A stretch of DNA of 64,000 nucleotides from Hoeflea_A sp963921345 (lineage in GTDB: Bacteria; Pseudomonadota; Alphaproteobacteria; Rhizobiales; Rhizobiaceae): the NCBI GenBank assembly GCA_963921345.3, contig CAWUFE020000007.1, positions 2,852,001 through 2,916,000 on the forward strand, given 5' to 3'. Of this stretch, positions 1 to 8,771 are shown piece after piece. How positions within the stretch are numbered: the first letter of the stretch is position 1; the number at the start of each line of letters is the position of its first letter. A program made the translations under genes and the position numbers. The notes under the pieces are model-generated. The model had not been told where the DNA came from. It was given only the letters and a program-made list of their open reading frames with translations, and did not search any database.

Positions 1-1005
1 CACCAGCGGACGGGCGCCGAACCGGTCGGTGAGCACACCCGAAGGCCCTGCCAGAAACGGTGCCATGATCACCGAAACCATAATTGCAAGACCCGCTATG
101 AGCGGGCTCATATCAAGCTTGTCCTGCAGGTAGTGCGCCCCGAACACGATGACGGAAATCTTGCCGAACTGGGCGGCGAAAATCACCACGCTGTAGAAGC
201 TGAATCCTCTGTCGCGAAACAGGTCCATCTCGACCAGCGGGGCCGTCGCACGGATTTCAAAGCGAACGAAGAGGACCAAGAGAACCGCCCCTCCGATCAG
301 GGATCCCAGCGTTCGGGGATCCGACCAGCCCCAATCGACACCCTGCATCAGCCCGACGACGAACAGGCCGAGACCGGCAACGATCATCGCCAGCCCGATC
401 CAGTCGAGACGGGGTTTCGCCTCGGGCCGCTTGGGATCCGACCAGTTGCGGTCGACCGTCAACGCGATCAGGGCCACAAGCGGCAGGTTGATCCAGAAGA
501 TCCAGCGCCAGGACAGCAGGTCGGTGAACAGTCCGCCGACCAGCGGGCCGAGAGCGAGGAACGTCGTTCCGGTGGCGCCGTATATGCCCAGCGCCCTGCC
601 GCGGCTTTCCGGCGGAAAGACGATGGTGATCATCGCCATCGACAGCGGAAAGATGATCGCGGCGCCGATGCCCTGCACGGCACGCGCGGCGATTAGCGCT
701 TCGCCCGTGGGAGCGAAACCGCAGACGAGCGAAGCGCCGGCAAACAGCGCAACACCGCTCAGGAACAGCCTGCGATGCCCGAACAGGTCGGCCAGTTTGC
801 CGCCGGCCGCAGCAAGTGCGGCGAAGGAAAGCAGATAGGCGTTGACGATCCAGTGGGCTGCCAGTTGCGAGATACCGAACTCGCTGCGAATTGTCGGCAG
901 CGCCACGCTGACGACCGTTTCGTCGAGCAGGATAAGGCCGATCACCCCTCCCATCGCAAAGAGGATCCGCCAGCGTTTGCCGTCTGAAGTGTCCGAGAAG
1001 ATCAC
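1..1005 (-). CDS. MFS transporter, DHA2 (EmrB/QacA) type, C-terminus cut by window edge
   Basis: Proton-driven inner-membrane exporter of the major facilitator superfamily. The frame runs off the left edge, so only about the first 335 residues are here. Residues near 20-35 (LDETVVSVALP) match the membrane-helix-1 motif of 14-helix drug exporters. A loop motif GGKLADLFGHRR follows helix 2, and GPLVGGLF in helix 5 resembles antiporter motif C. The start is taken as GTG at 1005 because GGGAGG lies just before it; ATG codons exist only further in. Substrate cannot be told from sequence; multidrug efflux is the family norm. Confidence 0.85.
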   Translation of the reverse strand, partial: MIFSDTSDGKRWRILFAMGGVIGLILLDETVVSVALPTIRSEFGISQLAAHWIVNAYLLSFAALAAAGGKLADLFGHRRLFLSGVALFAGASLVCGFAPTGEALIAARAVQGIGAAIIFPLSMAMITIVFPPESRGRALGIYGATGTTFLALGPLVGGLFTDLLSWRWIFWINLPLVALIALTVDRNWSDPKRPEAKPRLDWIGLAMIVAGLGLFVVGLMQGVDWGWSDPRTLGSLIGGAVLLVLFVRFEIRATAPLVEMDLFRDRGFSFYSVVIFAAQFGKISVIVFGAHYLQDKLDMSPLIAGLAIMVSVIMAPFLAGPSGVLTDRFGARPLV

Positions 1006-1136
1006 AATGCCGCCTCCCGGGGTGCAACCCGACGCCGGGCTCTTCAAAGCGGTAACACGGCCCGTTCGATTAGTCGATTGCAACGGCTTTTGCCCGGAAC
1101 CGATTCCCGCTATGGCTTGAACCGGAGGTTCCATCC

Positions 1137-1367
1137 ATGCAAATCACCCTGAGCGATGAAAGACGGGCGGAGTTTCTCAACTCCCTGCGGTCGCTGTTCG
1201 AAGACGAATTCGACGAGCCGCTTTCGGAATTTCGCGCCGATGCCGTGCTCGAACTGTTCCTGAAGGTCCTCGGACCCTCGGTCTACAACCAGGCGGTCCA
1301 GGACGTGCGCGCCCATCTGCAGATCAAACTCGACGATCTGGACGGAGAGATCTATGCCGACGAGTGA
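1137..1367 (+). CDS. DUF2164 family protein
   Basis: A 76-residue acidic protein with no signal peptide or membrane segment. The pattern (MQITLSDERRAEF, a central helix-rich part with LYxxAVxDVRAHL-like spacing, acidic end) fits the DUF2164 family, whose function is unknown. A GGAGG-like site sits about 8 bases before the ATG. Its last 14 bases overlap the next gene, so the two are probably co-translated. The pairing with an S-adenosylhomocysteine-hydrolase-like gene is the only functional hint. Confidence 0.75.
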   Translation: MQITLSDERRAEFLNSLRSLFEDEFDEPLSEFRADAVLELFLKVLGPSVYNQAVQDVRAHLQIKLDDLDGEIYADE

Positions 1368-2517
1368 ACCCCGAGGTCGAATAGAGTGGGTTGGCGAAAG
1401 CTGTCGCCTGCTGCGGTCCGTCGCGGACGAGTTTCGTACCACCCGGCCGTTCGACGGATTGCTGATCGGCACGGCGATCCATCTGGAGCCGAAGACCGCA
1501 GCGCTGCTGGCGACGCTCAGATCGGGCGGCGCGGATATCATCTCGACCGGCAATCTCAACAGCACCCAGGACGAGACGATCGCCTGGCTGCAGCAACACG
1601 GCATTTCGGTCGTCGGCGAGCGGACCACCGATGCCGATGCGCATGGCCGATTTCTCGACGCGATCATCGAACGGCAACCGGACCTGTTGCTCGACAATGG
1701 CGGCGACCTGTTTGCCCGCGCAGCCGATCGACCCTACGACAAGCTGCTCGGCGGCACGGAGGAAACAACGTCCGGGCGCATGCGGCTGGAGCCGCTGCGC
1801 GACGCTCTGCCCTTCCCGGTGCTGGTGATCAACGACAGCCCGATCAAACAGTTCGCGGAAAACCGCCACGCCGTCGGCCAGAGCCTGTTCGAAAGCTATA
1901 TGCGGTTCACCAACCGGGCGACCAACGGCAAGCGGGTCACCGTGTTCGGATACGGCGCCTGCGGCCGCGGTACCGCCGCATGCTTCCGCAACGCCTACGC
2001 CGATGTCAGCGTCGTCGACGTCGATCCGGTGACCACGCTGGAAGCCCATTTCGACGGCTTCCGCACGCCGCCGCGGGAAGATGCGATCCGCAGTGCCGAC
2101 GTGATCGCCACGGTCACGGGTGCTGCCGATATCCTGACCGCGGCCGACCTGCCGCTGCTCAAGGACGGTGTCATCCTGCTCAATGGCGGCCATTTCCCGG
2201 TCGAGATCGATGCCGCCGGACTGCGCGATTCCAATGCGGTGCAAAGGGCCGTCTCCTATCCGGAGGACGGCATCGAAACGTTCGAACTGGCCGACGGGCG
2301 CTCGATCCATTTGCTCGCAGGCGGTCACATGACCAATCTGGCGGGTCCGAGGCCGCTCGGCAATTCGATCGAATCGATGGATCTCGGCTTCACATTGCAG
2401 GCGCGTTGTCTGGAACGGGTCGCCGGTGGCGGTCTCGACGCCGGCCACAGCGTTGTGCCGGTGCCGGCCGATATCGACGCGGCGGTCGCCGAAGCCTATC
2501 TGGCGCTGGCGCGCTAG
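1354..2517 (+). CDS. Adenosylhomocysteinase-like protein, short form
   Basis: A 387-residue relative of S-adenosylhomocysteine hydrolase. Landmarks line up with the true enzyme: IHLEPKTAALLATL (substrate His region), NLNSTQDET, DLLLDNGGDL, GTEETTSGRMRL, INDSPIKQFAEN and the NAD-binding GYGACGRGTA. The family is usually 430-470 residues and ends with a conserved Lys/Tyr tail that closes over NAD of the neighbouring subunit; this tail is absent, and the Asp of the KxxxDN motif is Glu. It may therefore be a divergent paralogue acting on another adenosyl or nucleoside compound. It overlaps the DUF2164 gene by 14 bases. Start ATG has GGAGAG upstream. Confidence 0.75.
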   Translation: MPTSEPRGRIEWVGESCRLLRSVADEFRTTRPFDGLLIGTAIHLEPKTAALLATLRSGGADIISTGNLNSTQDETIAWLQQHGISVVGERTTDADAHGRFLDAIIERQPDLLLDNGGDLFARAADRPYDKLLGGTEETTSGRMRLEPLRDALPFPVLVINDSPIKQFAENRHAVGQSLFESYMRFTNRATNGKRVTVFGYGACGRGTAACFRNAYADVSVVDVDPVTTLEAHFDGFRTPPREDAIRSADVIATVTGAADILTAADLPLLKDGVILLNGGHFPVEIDAAGLRDSNAVQRAVSYPEDGIETFELADGRSIHLLAGGHMTNLAGPRPLGNSIESMDLGFTLQARCLERVAGGGLDAGHSVVPVPADIDAAVAEAYLALAR

Positions 2518-2546
2518 GTCGGCAGGCCAAAGAGCGTCCCTCGACC

Positions 2547-3020
2547 ATGAACAGCCATCGCCTGAGGGTCGCCGCCGAAGCCGATGCACAGGCGATTCTG
2601 AACGTTCACAGGCGCTCGATTCTCGAACTCGGCACGAGCGCCTACACGGCAGCCGAATGCGAGAGTTGGGCCGCCGGCCTTGTCCCGGAGCGCTATGTCG
2701 AGGTGATGACCTCAGGCGGAGAATCGTTTCTGGTCGCCGAAGATGCCGCGGGCGTGTGCGGCTTCTGCTCATTCAAGAATGACGAGGTCTGCGGTCTCTA
2801 TGTCGATCCCAGGGCTGCCGGCAAGGGCGTCGGGTCCATGCTCCTGGCGCGCGCGGAAGCGGTTATCCGGACCGACCCGCCGGAGGCCATTCGCATCGGC
2901 GCGGCACTCTCCGCCCTGCCCTTCTACCTGGCGCGCGGTTACCGGATCACCCGGCGCAAGAAATGGAAAACCCGCGGCGGCCTCGAAATCGAGATTTGCG
3001 ACATGGAAAAGCAGCTTTAG
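2547..3020 (+). CDS. GNAT family N-acetyltransferase
   Basis: A 157-residue single-domain GNAT protein. The acetyl-CoA binding segment is visible as VCGLYVDPRAAGKGVGSMLL, followed by LPFYLARGYRITRRKKW, the usual beta-6/beta-7 end. The acceptor substrate is not predictable; small-molecule or protein amino groups are both possible. It starts 29 bases after the SAHH-like gene on the same strand and could belong to that operon. Confidence 0.85.
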   Translation: MNSHRLRVAAEADAQAILNVHRRSILELGTSAYTAAECESWAAGLVPERYVEVMTSGGESFLVAEDAAGVCGFCSFKNDEVCGLYVDPRAAGKGVGSMLLARAEAVIRTDPPEAIRIGAALSALPFYLARGYRITRRKKWKTRGGLEIEICDMEKQL

Positions 3021-3147
3021 ATCGCTCCGGCCTTGAACAGGCGGCGACACGGGGAACGCGGCCACCTTGGGCCGCGCAAGCGGTTCGGTGGGCGGCGTTC
3101 GCCGATTGGCGTCGGAGCCAGAGGGCCGCCCAACCATTGCCGACAGT

Positions 3148-5352
3148 CTATGCTGACATCAGTTCCGCATCTGGCTGCGTTCTGTCGTTCGAGGCCTCCC
3201 AACACCGTTCCTCCGACAGGCGAAAGCGCGCCGACAGTGCCTTGAGGGTGTCAGCTTCACTGCTCAGATTGTGGCTTGCCGCGTTGGTCTCCTCGGCCAT
3301 GGCAGCATTCTGCTGGGTCATCCGATCCATTTGAATGATCGCCGTGTTGATTTCCGAGATTCCCGCGGATTGCTCCTGGGCGTTGTTGACGATCGTCTGG
3401 ATGCCCGCGTTGATTTCGCCCATTTGCGTGGCGATCTTCTCCAAAGATCTACCGGTTTCCTGGACCTGGCTGACGCCGGTTTGGACATGTCCCGACGATG
3501 ATGCAATCAAGTCGCTGATATCGCGCGCTGCCTGGGCAGAACGTTGCGCCAGTTCACGCACCTCCTGGGCGACCACAGCAAATCCTTTGCCTGCCTCACC
3601 TGCCCGCGCCGCTTCAACACCAGCATTGAGCGCGAGCAGATTGGTCTGAAAAGCGATTTCGTCGATCATACCAATGATGCTGCCTATCTCCTGGGAGGAG
3701 GTTTCTATCTTCTCCATCGCCTGGATGGCGTCCTGCACGATGCGCGACGAAGTCAGCGTGACCTCGTTGGTTTCGGCAACGCGCTTGCCGGCTTCTTCGG
3801 CTCGCACGGCTCCATTTTTGACCGTCGTCGTGATCTCGTCCAACGCGGAGGCGGTCTGCTCGAGCGACGCCGCCTGCTGTTCGGTTCGCATCGACATGTC
3901 GCTGACCGATGACTGTAGCTCACGAGACCTCTCCTGGATGATCACGGAGCTCGAATTGACCGAGGCGAGAGCCGCTTCCAGTGCGTCGACGGCTGCGTTG
4001 AAATCCAGCCTGATCCGATCGAGATCGCCGACAAAGGTCTCTTCAATGCGGTGGGCGACGTTGCCGTCCGCAAGTTCCCCAAGACCGGTAGCGAGGGCTG
4101 AGATGACTGTGTTCAGGGCTGCTTCCTCGCTAGCCTTTTGTGCCTCACGCTCATTGCGCTCCTGCTCGCTTTGCGCGCGCTCGTTGGCGACGGTTTCCTC
4201 CATCGCCACCTTTTCGACGGCCCCTTGTTGCAGCGTCTTCAATGCGCTTGCCATCGCGCCGAGTTCGTCACGACGCTCCGTGCCGGCGATTTCGATATCG
4301 AGGTCGCCCTGTGCAATCTGCCCGACAGCCCGCGTGAGGCCAAGCAACGGCCGGGTTACGCTCCTGGTAATGAGAAAGGCGAGGAACATCGCACCGATCA
4401 CGGCAGCGATCGTGAAGGCAGCCAGGACCCACACTTCCGTCTGGCGCGTGTTGGCCAGGTCCCGCGCGTCCTCTTGCAAATGGCGCGCCACCTCCTGTTC
4501 GAGCTCATACAATGCTCTGATGCGATTGCTGGCTACGCGGAACCAGTCCGAAGCCTTGATCGTCGCAAGATCGGTCTGCGGGTCGAGGATTCGGTTGCGC
4601 ATCGGGGCGATTGCGGCGATTTCCGCGACGTCAAGCATCTCCTGGTACTGCGCCCGCCTGTCAACCGGCTCCTGCTCGATAAAGACATCGATCAACGCCT
4701 GCTGCACGGAAGCGAAAGACTGCATACGTGAATAATCCCGGTCAGTCAGGGTGCCACTGGCGATTGCGCCTGCCACGAAGCCACGCTCCTGCCCGGCGAT
4801 TTCCTTGGCCTCTCCAAGATCGACCATTCCGTTTATCGCAACCGCAATCCGGCCGGCGTCGATGATGTCGGCGACGGTGTGACCGACGTGGAGCCCGCTC
4901 TTGATCACCTTTGTATATCTGCTCATGGCCTGAGCGAGGGTGATCTCGCGATTGTCGATTTGCGGTCGCGCCTCGACGAGCTCGCGCGCCTGCGCCTCGA
5001 ACAGCCTCAATGCTTCGTTGAGTTCCGAATTGCCAACCGCCGCAAGCCGGGCCTCCTGAGCGCCAATCATGTCAAATCCAGCATCCACATGACTTCGCGC
5101 CTCTATAAGCGCCGACTGTGGTCTCTCGGCATCGCTTCCGAGATAGATGGCCGATTGCCCCCGTTCGACTTGCAGTCGACTGACAAAGACACTGATTTCC
5201 GCGATGGTTTCGACCATCAGGGCAGCATTTTCAGACGACTGGGCCTCCCGCCAGGATCGGTTGATCAAAAGAGCCGATATCACCGCCAACGCGACAATAG
5301 GAATAGCAACTGCAACGGCCAGCCTCAGTGATGTAGAAACTCTCGAAATCAT
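3148..5352 (-). CDS. Methyl-accepting chemotaxis protein with NIT sensor domain
   Basis: A 734-residue chemoreceptor. Order: membrane helix near residues 10-30, periplasmic helical region to about 300 resembling the nitrate/nitrite-sensing NIT domain (ISVFVSRLQVERGQSA and AGQERGFVAGAIASG are typical), membrane helix about 307-330, HAMP domain, a second HAMP-like helix pair, then the signalling coiled coil. The hairpin tip IDEIAFQTNLLALNAGVEAA, which contacts CheA/CheW, is intact. No C-terminal CheR-docking pentapeptide is seen. It is monocistronic, with an AT-rich upstream region. The ligand is inferred only from the domain type. Confidence 0.93.
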   Translation of the reverse strand: MISRVSTSLRLAVAVAIPIVALAVISALLINRSWREAQSSENAALMVETIAEISVFVSRLQVERGQSAIYLGSDAERPQSALIEARSHVDAGFDMIGAQEARLAAVGNSELNEALRLFEAQARELVEARPQIDNREITLAQAMSRYTKVIKSGLHVGHTVADIIDAGRIAVAINGMVDLGEAKEIAGQERGFVAGAIASGTLTDRDYSRMQSFASVQQALIDVFIEQEPVDRRAQYQEMLDVAEIAAIAPMRNRILDPQTDLATIKASDWFRVASNRIRALYELEQEVARHLQEDARDLANTRQTEVWVLAAFTIAAVIGAMFLAFLITRSVTRPLLGLTRAVGQIAQGDLDIEIAGTERRDELGAMASALKTLQQGAVEKVAMEETVANERAQSEQERNEREAQKASEEAALNTVISALATGLGELADGNVAHRIEETFVGDLDRIRLDFNAAVDALEAALASVNSSSVIIQERSRELQSSVSDMSMRTEQQAASLEQTASALDEITTTVKNGAVRAEEAGKRVAETNEVTLTSSRIVQDAIQAMEKIETSSQEIGSIIGMIDEIAFQTNLLALNAGVEAARAGEAGKGFAVVAQEVRELAQRSAQAARDISDLIASSSGHVQTGVSQVQETGRSLEKIATQMGEINAGIQTIVNNAQEQSAGISEINTAIIQMDRMTQQNAAMAEETNAASHNLSSEADTLKALSARFRLSEERCWEASNDRTQPDAELMSA

Positions 5353-5940
5353 GGCAACTTCCCCGCCGATACCCAGAATTCATCACCTTATGGTTGTATA
5401 CACGTATAGTTAACAAAATACTAAACGCGAACAAGACAAATATTCAGAACCACTTATTCACGCTGTATATTCTTTTCTCGCATGTTTAATTTTCTTTCTC
5501 ACGCACAGAAAAATTCAAACACGCGCGTCAATTTCCTTGAGAATCCTCGCGCAAGAGCGTTTGCTATTACCGCCTGTTGGAAACGCGTATGTTTCAACGT
5601 GTATTTTTCGGTAGTTGTTAGCGTCGAATGGATAGAACGAAAGTTGTCTGAGAGACCAATTTCCCAGTAAACGCAAATTGTAATTCTCGTCGGCTTCTTG
5701 ATGGGAGGACACTGGGCAGTGTGACAACCTCAACCGCCTGATCTTCCAAATCGATCGACTGTTCTCTACCTCGCTGAGTGCTCAGGGAACTAGGCGAACA
5801 ACAAAGCATCTTTTCTGACCCACTTTGCAGAAGCGAACCATGGGTCGGCAGGTCTGGCCGGCAAAACACGGAGCGTGGCATATCAAATGCAAACTGCGCT
5901 AGTGTCGAGGTCATACGCAGCTTCACCGGAAGGGCCGATC
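5353..5940. other. AT-rich intergenic region between chemoreceptor and deaminase genes
   Basis: About 590 bases, clearly richer in A and T than the surroundings, without a convincing gene. Short open frames exist on both strands but lack start signals and recognisable sequence. Close to the chemoreceptor start there is an imperfect palindrome TATACACGTATA (5397-5408) and TTAA-N7-CTAA (5410-5424), near the CtrA consensus, which could be promoter elements for the minus-strand gene. Confidence 0.4.
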
Positions 5941-6411
5941 ATGCAGGACGACATCGTTTATCTGAAGAGAGCCATCGAGCTGTCGCAGGAGAGCCGGCGC
6001 ACCGGCAATCATCCGTTCGGAGCGCTGGTTGTCGACGACCAGGGCGGCATCGTGGTCGAATCGGGAAACACCTATTCGCAGGATTTCGGCGTCGGGCATG
6101 CCGAACTCAATGTCGCCAGGGAAGCGGCCAGGCGCTACTCAGCTGACCAATTGGCGACCTTCACTCTGGTGACCTCGGTCGAACCGTGCTGCATGTGCGC
6201 CGGCGCGACCTACTGGGCCGGCATCGGTACGCTGGTCTACGGCCTGACGGAGAAACGGCTGGCGGAACTGACCGGCGACAACCCGGAAAACCTGACCATG
6301 GACATGCCCTGCCAGCGTGTTTTCGACGCCGGCCAGCGCAAGGTCGCGGTGCGTGGGCCGTATCCGGAACTGGAGCAGGCGATCGTCGCCGCCCATGAGG
6401 GTTTCTGGTGA
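5941..6411 (+). CDS. Nucleoside/guanine deaminase, cytidine deaminase superfamily
   Basis: A 156-residue zinc-dependent deaminase. The zinc site is complete: GHAELN (His ligand plus proton-shuttling Glu) and PCCMCAG (two Cys ligands). Length and layout match the small guanine deaminase (GuaD) branch, as does the single domain; tRNA adenosine deaminase TadA is an alternative but its RNA-binding tail pattern is not obvious. ATG at 5941 is chosen because GGAAGG precedes it; an in-frame ATG at 5875 would add a tail without family similarity. It probably acts in cytosolic purine salvage or breakdown. Confidence 0.8.
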   Translation: MQDDIVYLKRAIELSQESRRTGNHPFGALVVDDQGGIVVESGNTYSQDFGVGHAELNVAREAARRYSADQLATFTLVTSVEPCCMCAGATYWAGIGTLVYGLTEKRLAELTGDNPENLTMDMPCQRVFDAGQRKVAVRGPYPELEQAIVAAHEGFW

Positions 6412-6476
6412 TCCGTTTGAATTTTCGCGCGCCAGGCGGGCCTCGGTCAGGCTCGGGCGTATAGGCCGGGTCCGCC

Positions 6477-7826
6477 ATGGATCAGCTTCAACGCGCCATC
6501 GACTGCTGGAACGACAATCTGGTTCGGACCGGGCAGAGTGACGTCGAGCGGCTGAAGAGCAGCCAACTGGCGAAGAAGCTGTTGAGAAACAATCACCCGG
6601 TCTGCGCGGTCGCCCGGCCGCATTTCGTCGGCGAGAGCGAATTGCGGCGGCACCGGCACATCGTCGATGTCATCGCGAATTCCCTGGTCAAGGCCAGAGA
6701 CCACGTGACGGCCAATCGGCAGCGCGAGGCTGAACATCTCGGCCGGTTCTACGACTGGATCGGCGACCTGATGCATCTGGAACCGAAATCCGCCAATCAC
6801 GGCGCGATTACTCGCCTGGACGCCTTCAAGACGACCGCCGGTTTGCGGTTCATCGAGATGAATGCGGATTGCCCATGGGGCGCCGGACACAATGACGGGC
6901 TTGCCGGGATTTTTCAGGAACTCGAGGCCTTTCAGGCCATAAAAGGCGAATTCGACTTGCAGCCCCTGTTGCTTCAGCCGGCGGTTGGCGAAGCCCTCAT
7001 GGAGGCTTGGCGGGATTGGGGCGGCACCCATCGACCGGTCGTGGCCGTTGTCGGTTGGTTCGCACGCCTCGGCACCACTGCGGAAGCCATCGTTCGGGAG
7101 ACCGAAATCCTGCGCGACTGCGGCATCGCCGAGGTCACGGCTGCCGAGCCCGGCGCTCTGGAATTCGACGGCCAGCGTCTGATCGCCGACGGAAAAGCCA
7201 TCGATCTGGTCTATCGCCACGCATTCACCCACGACATGCTGGCGGCGCCGGATGAAGTCAGGCCGCTTTTGACCGCGCTTCGCCGCAACGCGGTCTGCAT
7301 GGTGAACCCGTTCCATGCCGAACTGATGGGCCACAAGGCGCTCTTCGCGCTGCTCACCGACCCGGATGTCGACCTGGGGCTATCCGACGCCGAACGCGAG
7401 GTCATCCGCGATCATGTTCCGTGGGGCAGGCTGCTGCGGGAGACATCGACGCTCGATCCCGACGGACGCAGGGTCGATCTCGTCGAGCATGTGACGGCGA
7501 ACCGGGAAAATCTGGTGCTGAAACCGGCCCATGGAGCGAAAGGCGACGGCGTCGAACTCGGCTGGCATCACGATCCATCGTCCTGGGAAGCCGCGATCAA
7601 GACGGCGCTGGCCTCCGACTTCGTCGTCCAGCAGCGCATTCCGACCGAGCGCGTCGCCTATCCGGCTTCCGAGCCCGGCGTGCCTGAACAGTTGGTGTAT
7701 GAGGACACGGATCCGTTTGTGACCCGTGGACGCCTGGCCGGCTTTCTGACCCGCATCTCGGAAGAAGAGATCGTCAATGTCTCCAGGCAGGGAAGCGTCG
7801 TCCCGTCTTTCGTCGTGAGGCGGTAG
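6477..7826 (+). CDS. ATP-grasp-like protein (glutathionylspermidine-synthase-like or circularly permuted type)
   Basis: A 449-residue cytosolic protein. Near residues 345-360, NLVLKPAHGAKGDGVELG looks like the ATP-grasp nucleotide loop, followed by VVQQRI; an earlier Glu/Asn pair in FIEMNADCPWG recalls the metal site of permuted ATP-grasp ligases that form amide bonds. Such proteins ligate a carboxylate to an amine using ATP; the substrate is unknown. It lies 65 bases behind the deaminase gene and may be co-transcribed. No partner such as an alpha-E domain protein is present nearby. Confidence 0.6.
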   Translation: MDQLQRAIDCWNDNLVRTGQSDVERLKSSQLAKKLLRNNHPVCAVARPHFVGESELRRHRHIVDVIANSLVKARDHVTANRQREAEHLGRFYDWIGDLMHLEPKSANHGAITRLDAFKTTAGLRFIEMNADCPWGAGHNDGLAGIFQELEAFQAIKGEFDLQPLLLQPAVGEALMEAWRDWGGTHRPVVAVVGWFARLGTTAEAIVRETEILRDCGIAEVTAAEPGALEFDGQRLIADGKAIDLVYRHAFTHDMLAAPDEVRPLLTALRRNAVCMVNPFHAELMGHKALFALLTDPDVDLGLSDAEREVIRDHVPWGRLLRETSTLDPDGRRVDLVEHVTANRENLVLKPAHGAKGDGVELGWHHDPSSWEAAIKTALASDFVVQQRIPTERVAYPASEPGVPEQLVYEDTDPFVTRGRLAGFLTRISEEEIVNVSRQGSVVPSFVVRR

Positions 7827-7913
7827 CGACCGCCTGCCAAGCTCTTGAAAAATAACACCTAATCATTCGAAAGCCGTCCGTCGGTTGACAAGCTTCTCTG
7901 TTTCTGATTTTCA

Positions 7914-7954
7914 GTATTACAAATATAGGAACATCGTTTCATTATATGTAATAC
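7914..7954. promoter_or_regulatory. Inverted repeat upstream of the IclR operon
   Basis: GTATTACA (7914-7921) and TGTAATAC (7947-7954) form an exact 8-base inverted repeat with 25 bases between, ending 25 bases before the IclR start. TTGACA at 7885-7890 could be a -35 element. The location fits an autoregulatory operator. The protein-site link is inference. Confidence 0.4.
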
Positions 7955-7979
7955 CCAATCAGCAGTTCGGGAGGCTGGA

Positions 7980-8771
7980 TTGAACGGCAGGAAAGAAGAC
8001 ATCGGCGGCACGCTGCAAACGGTCTCGCGGGCGGTGGCCGTGTTGCGCTGTTTCGACGAGGGCGAGACCTCGCTGACGCTGGCGGAGCTGACGGCGCGCA
8101 CCGGGCTGAACAAGGTGACGACCTTCCGGCTGGCCGAGACCCTTTTTGCCGAGGGGCTGCTCAACAAGGACGGCCGTACCGGCATCTACTCGATTTCCTA
8201 TGGGCTGATTTCGATGGCGCGGGCATTACTCGATCCGGCCGGCCTGATCTCGCGGGCGCAGCCGATCATGCAGGCGGCGCGGGATGCGACCGGCGAAACC
8301 GTCGACATCAATCTGCGCGAAGGCCGCGAGGCGGTGGTGGTGAGCGAAATCCACTCGCCGCAGCCGGTTCGCTACACGTTGGGCCTGGGTTTCCGGGCCG
8401 ACCTGCGCGTCGGTGCGGCGGGCTGGGCGATCCTGTCGCAACTCCCTGAAACCGAGGTTGACGACATCACCGCCGCACCGGCCGTGGACCGCGCCGACGG
8501 CGGCGATATGTCGCCCGAGCGGATCCGCGCCGGTCTCGACAAAGCGCGCGAGCAGGGATTTGCCACCACAGAAGGTCAGCGGGTCGCCGACGCGGCCGGT
8601 TATGCTGCCGCGTTTCGCGGCCCTGACGGTGCGGTGATGGGTTCGATCGCCGTCATCATGCCGTCGAGCCGCAACCGCGACGCGGAGCGGCAGGCGCTGT
8701 TTGCCGACACGGTCCGCCATGCGGCAGACGAGCTCAGCGCCGTTCTCGGATCAGGGCGTTCCGTTGCTTGA
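7980..8771 (+). CDS. IclR family transcriptional regulator
   Basis: A 263-residue one-component regulator. An N-terminal winged helix (TVSRAVAVLRCF, LTLAELTARTGLNKVTTFRL) covers about residues 10-75, followed by the IclR effector-binding domain (RLG-AAGWAIL and the GYAAAFRGPDGAVMGSIAV end). Start is TTG at 7980 with GGGAGG upstream. It is the first gene of a set with a CoA-transferase and a TAXI TRAP transporter, so it probably senses the imported carboxylate or its CoA derivative. Confidence 0.9.
   Translation: MNGRKEDIGGTLQTVSRAVAVLRCFDEGETSLTLAELTARTGLNKVTTFRLAETLFAEGLLNKDGRTGIYSISYGLISMARALLDPAGLISRAQPIMQAARDATGETVDINLREGREAVVVSEIHSPQPVRYTLGLGFRADLRVGAAGWAILSQLPETEVDDITAAPAVDRADGGDMSPERIRAGLDKAREQGFATTEGQRVADAAGYAAAFRGPDGAVMGSIAVIMPSSRNRDAERQALFADTVRHAADELSAVLGSGRSVA

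Noticed and set aside
5482..5926. Small open frames in the AT-rich gap after the chemoreceptor
   Set aside because: No start signals, no family resemblance, different frames overlap; nothing to support a gene.
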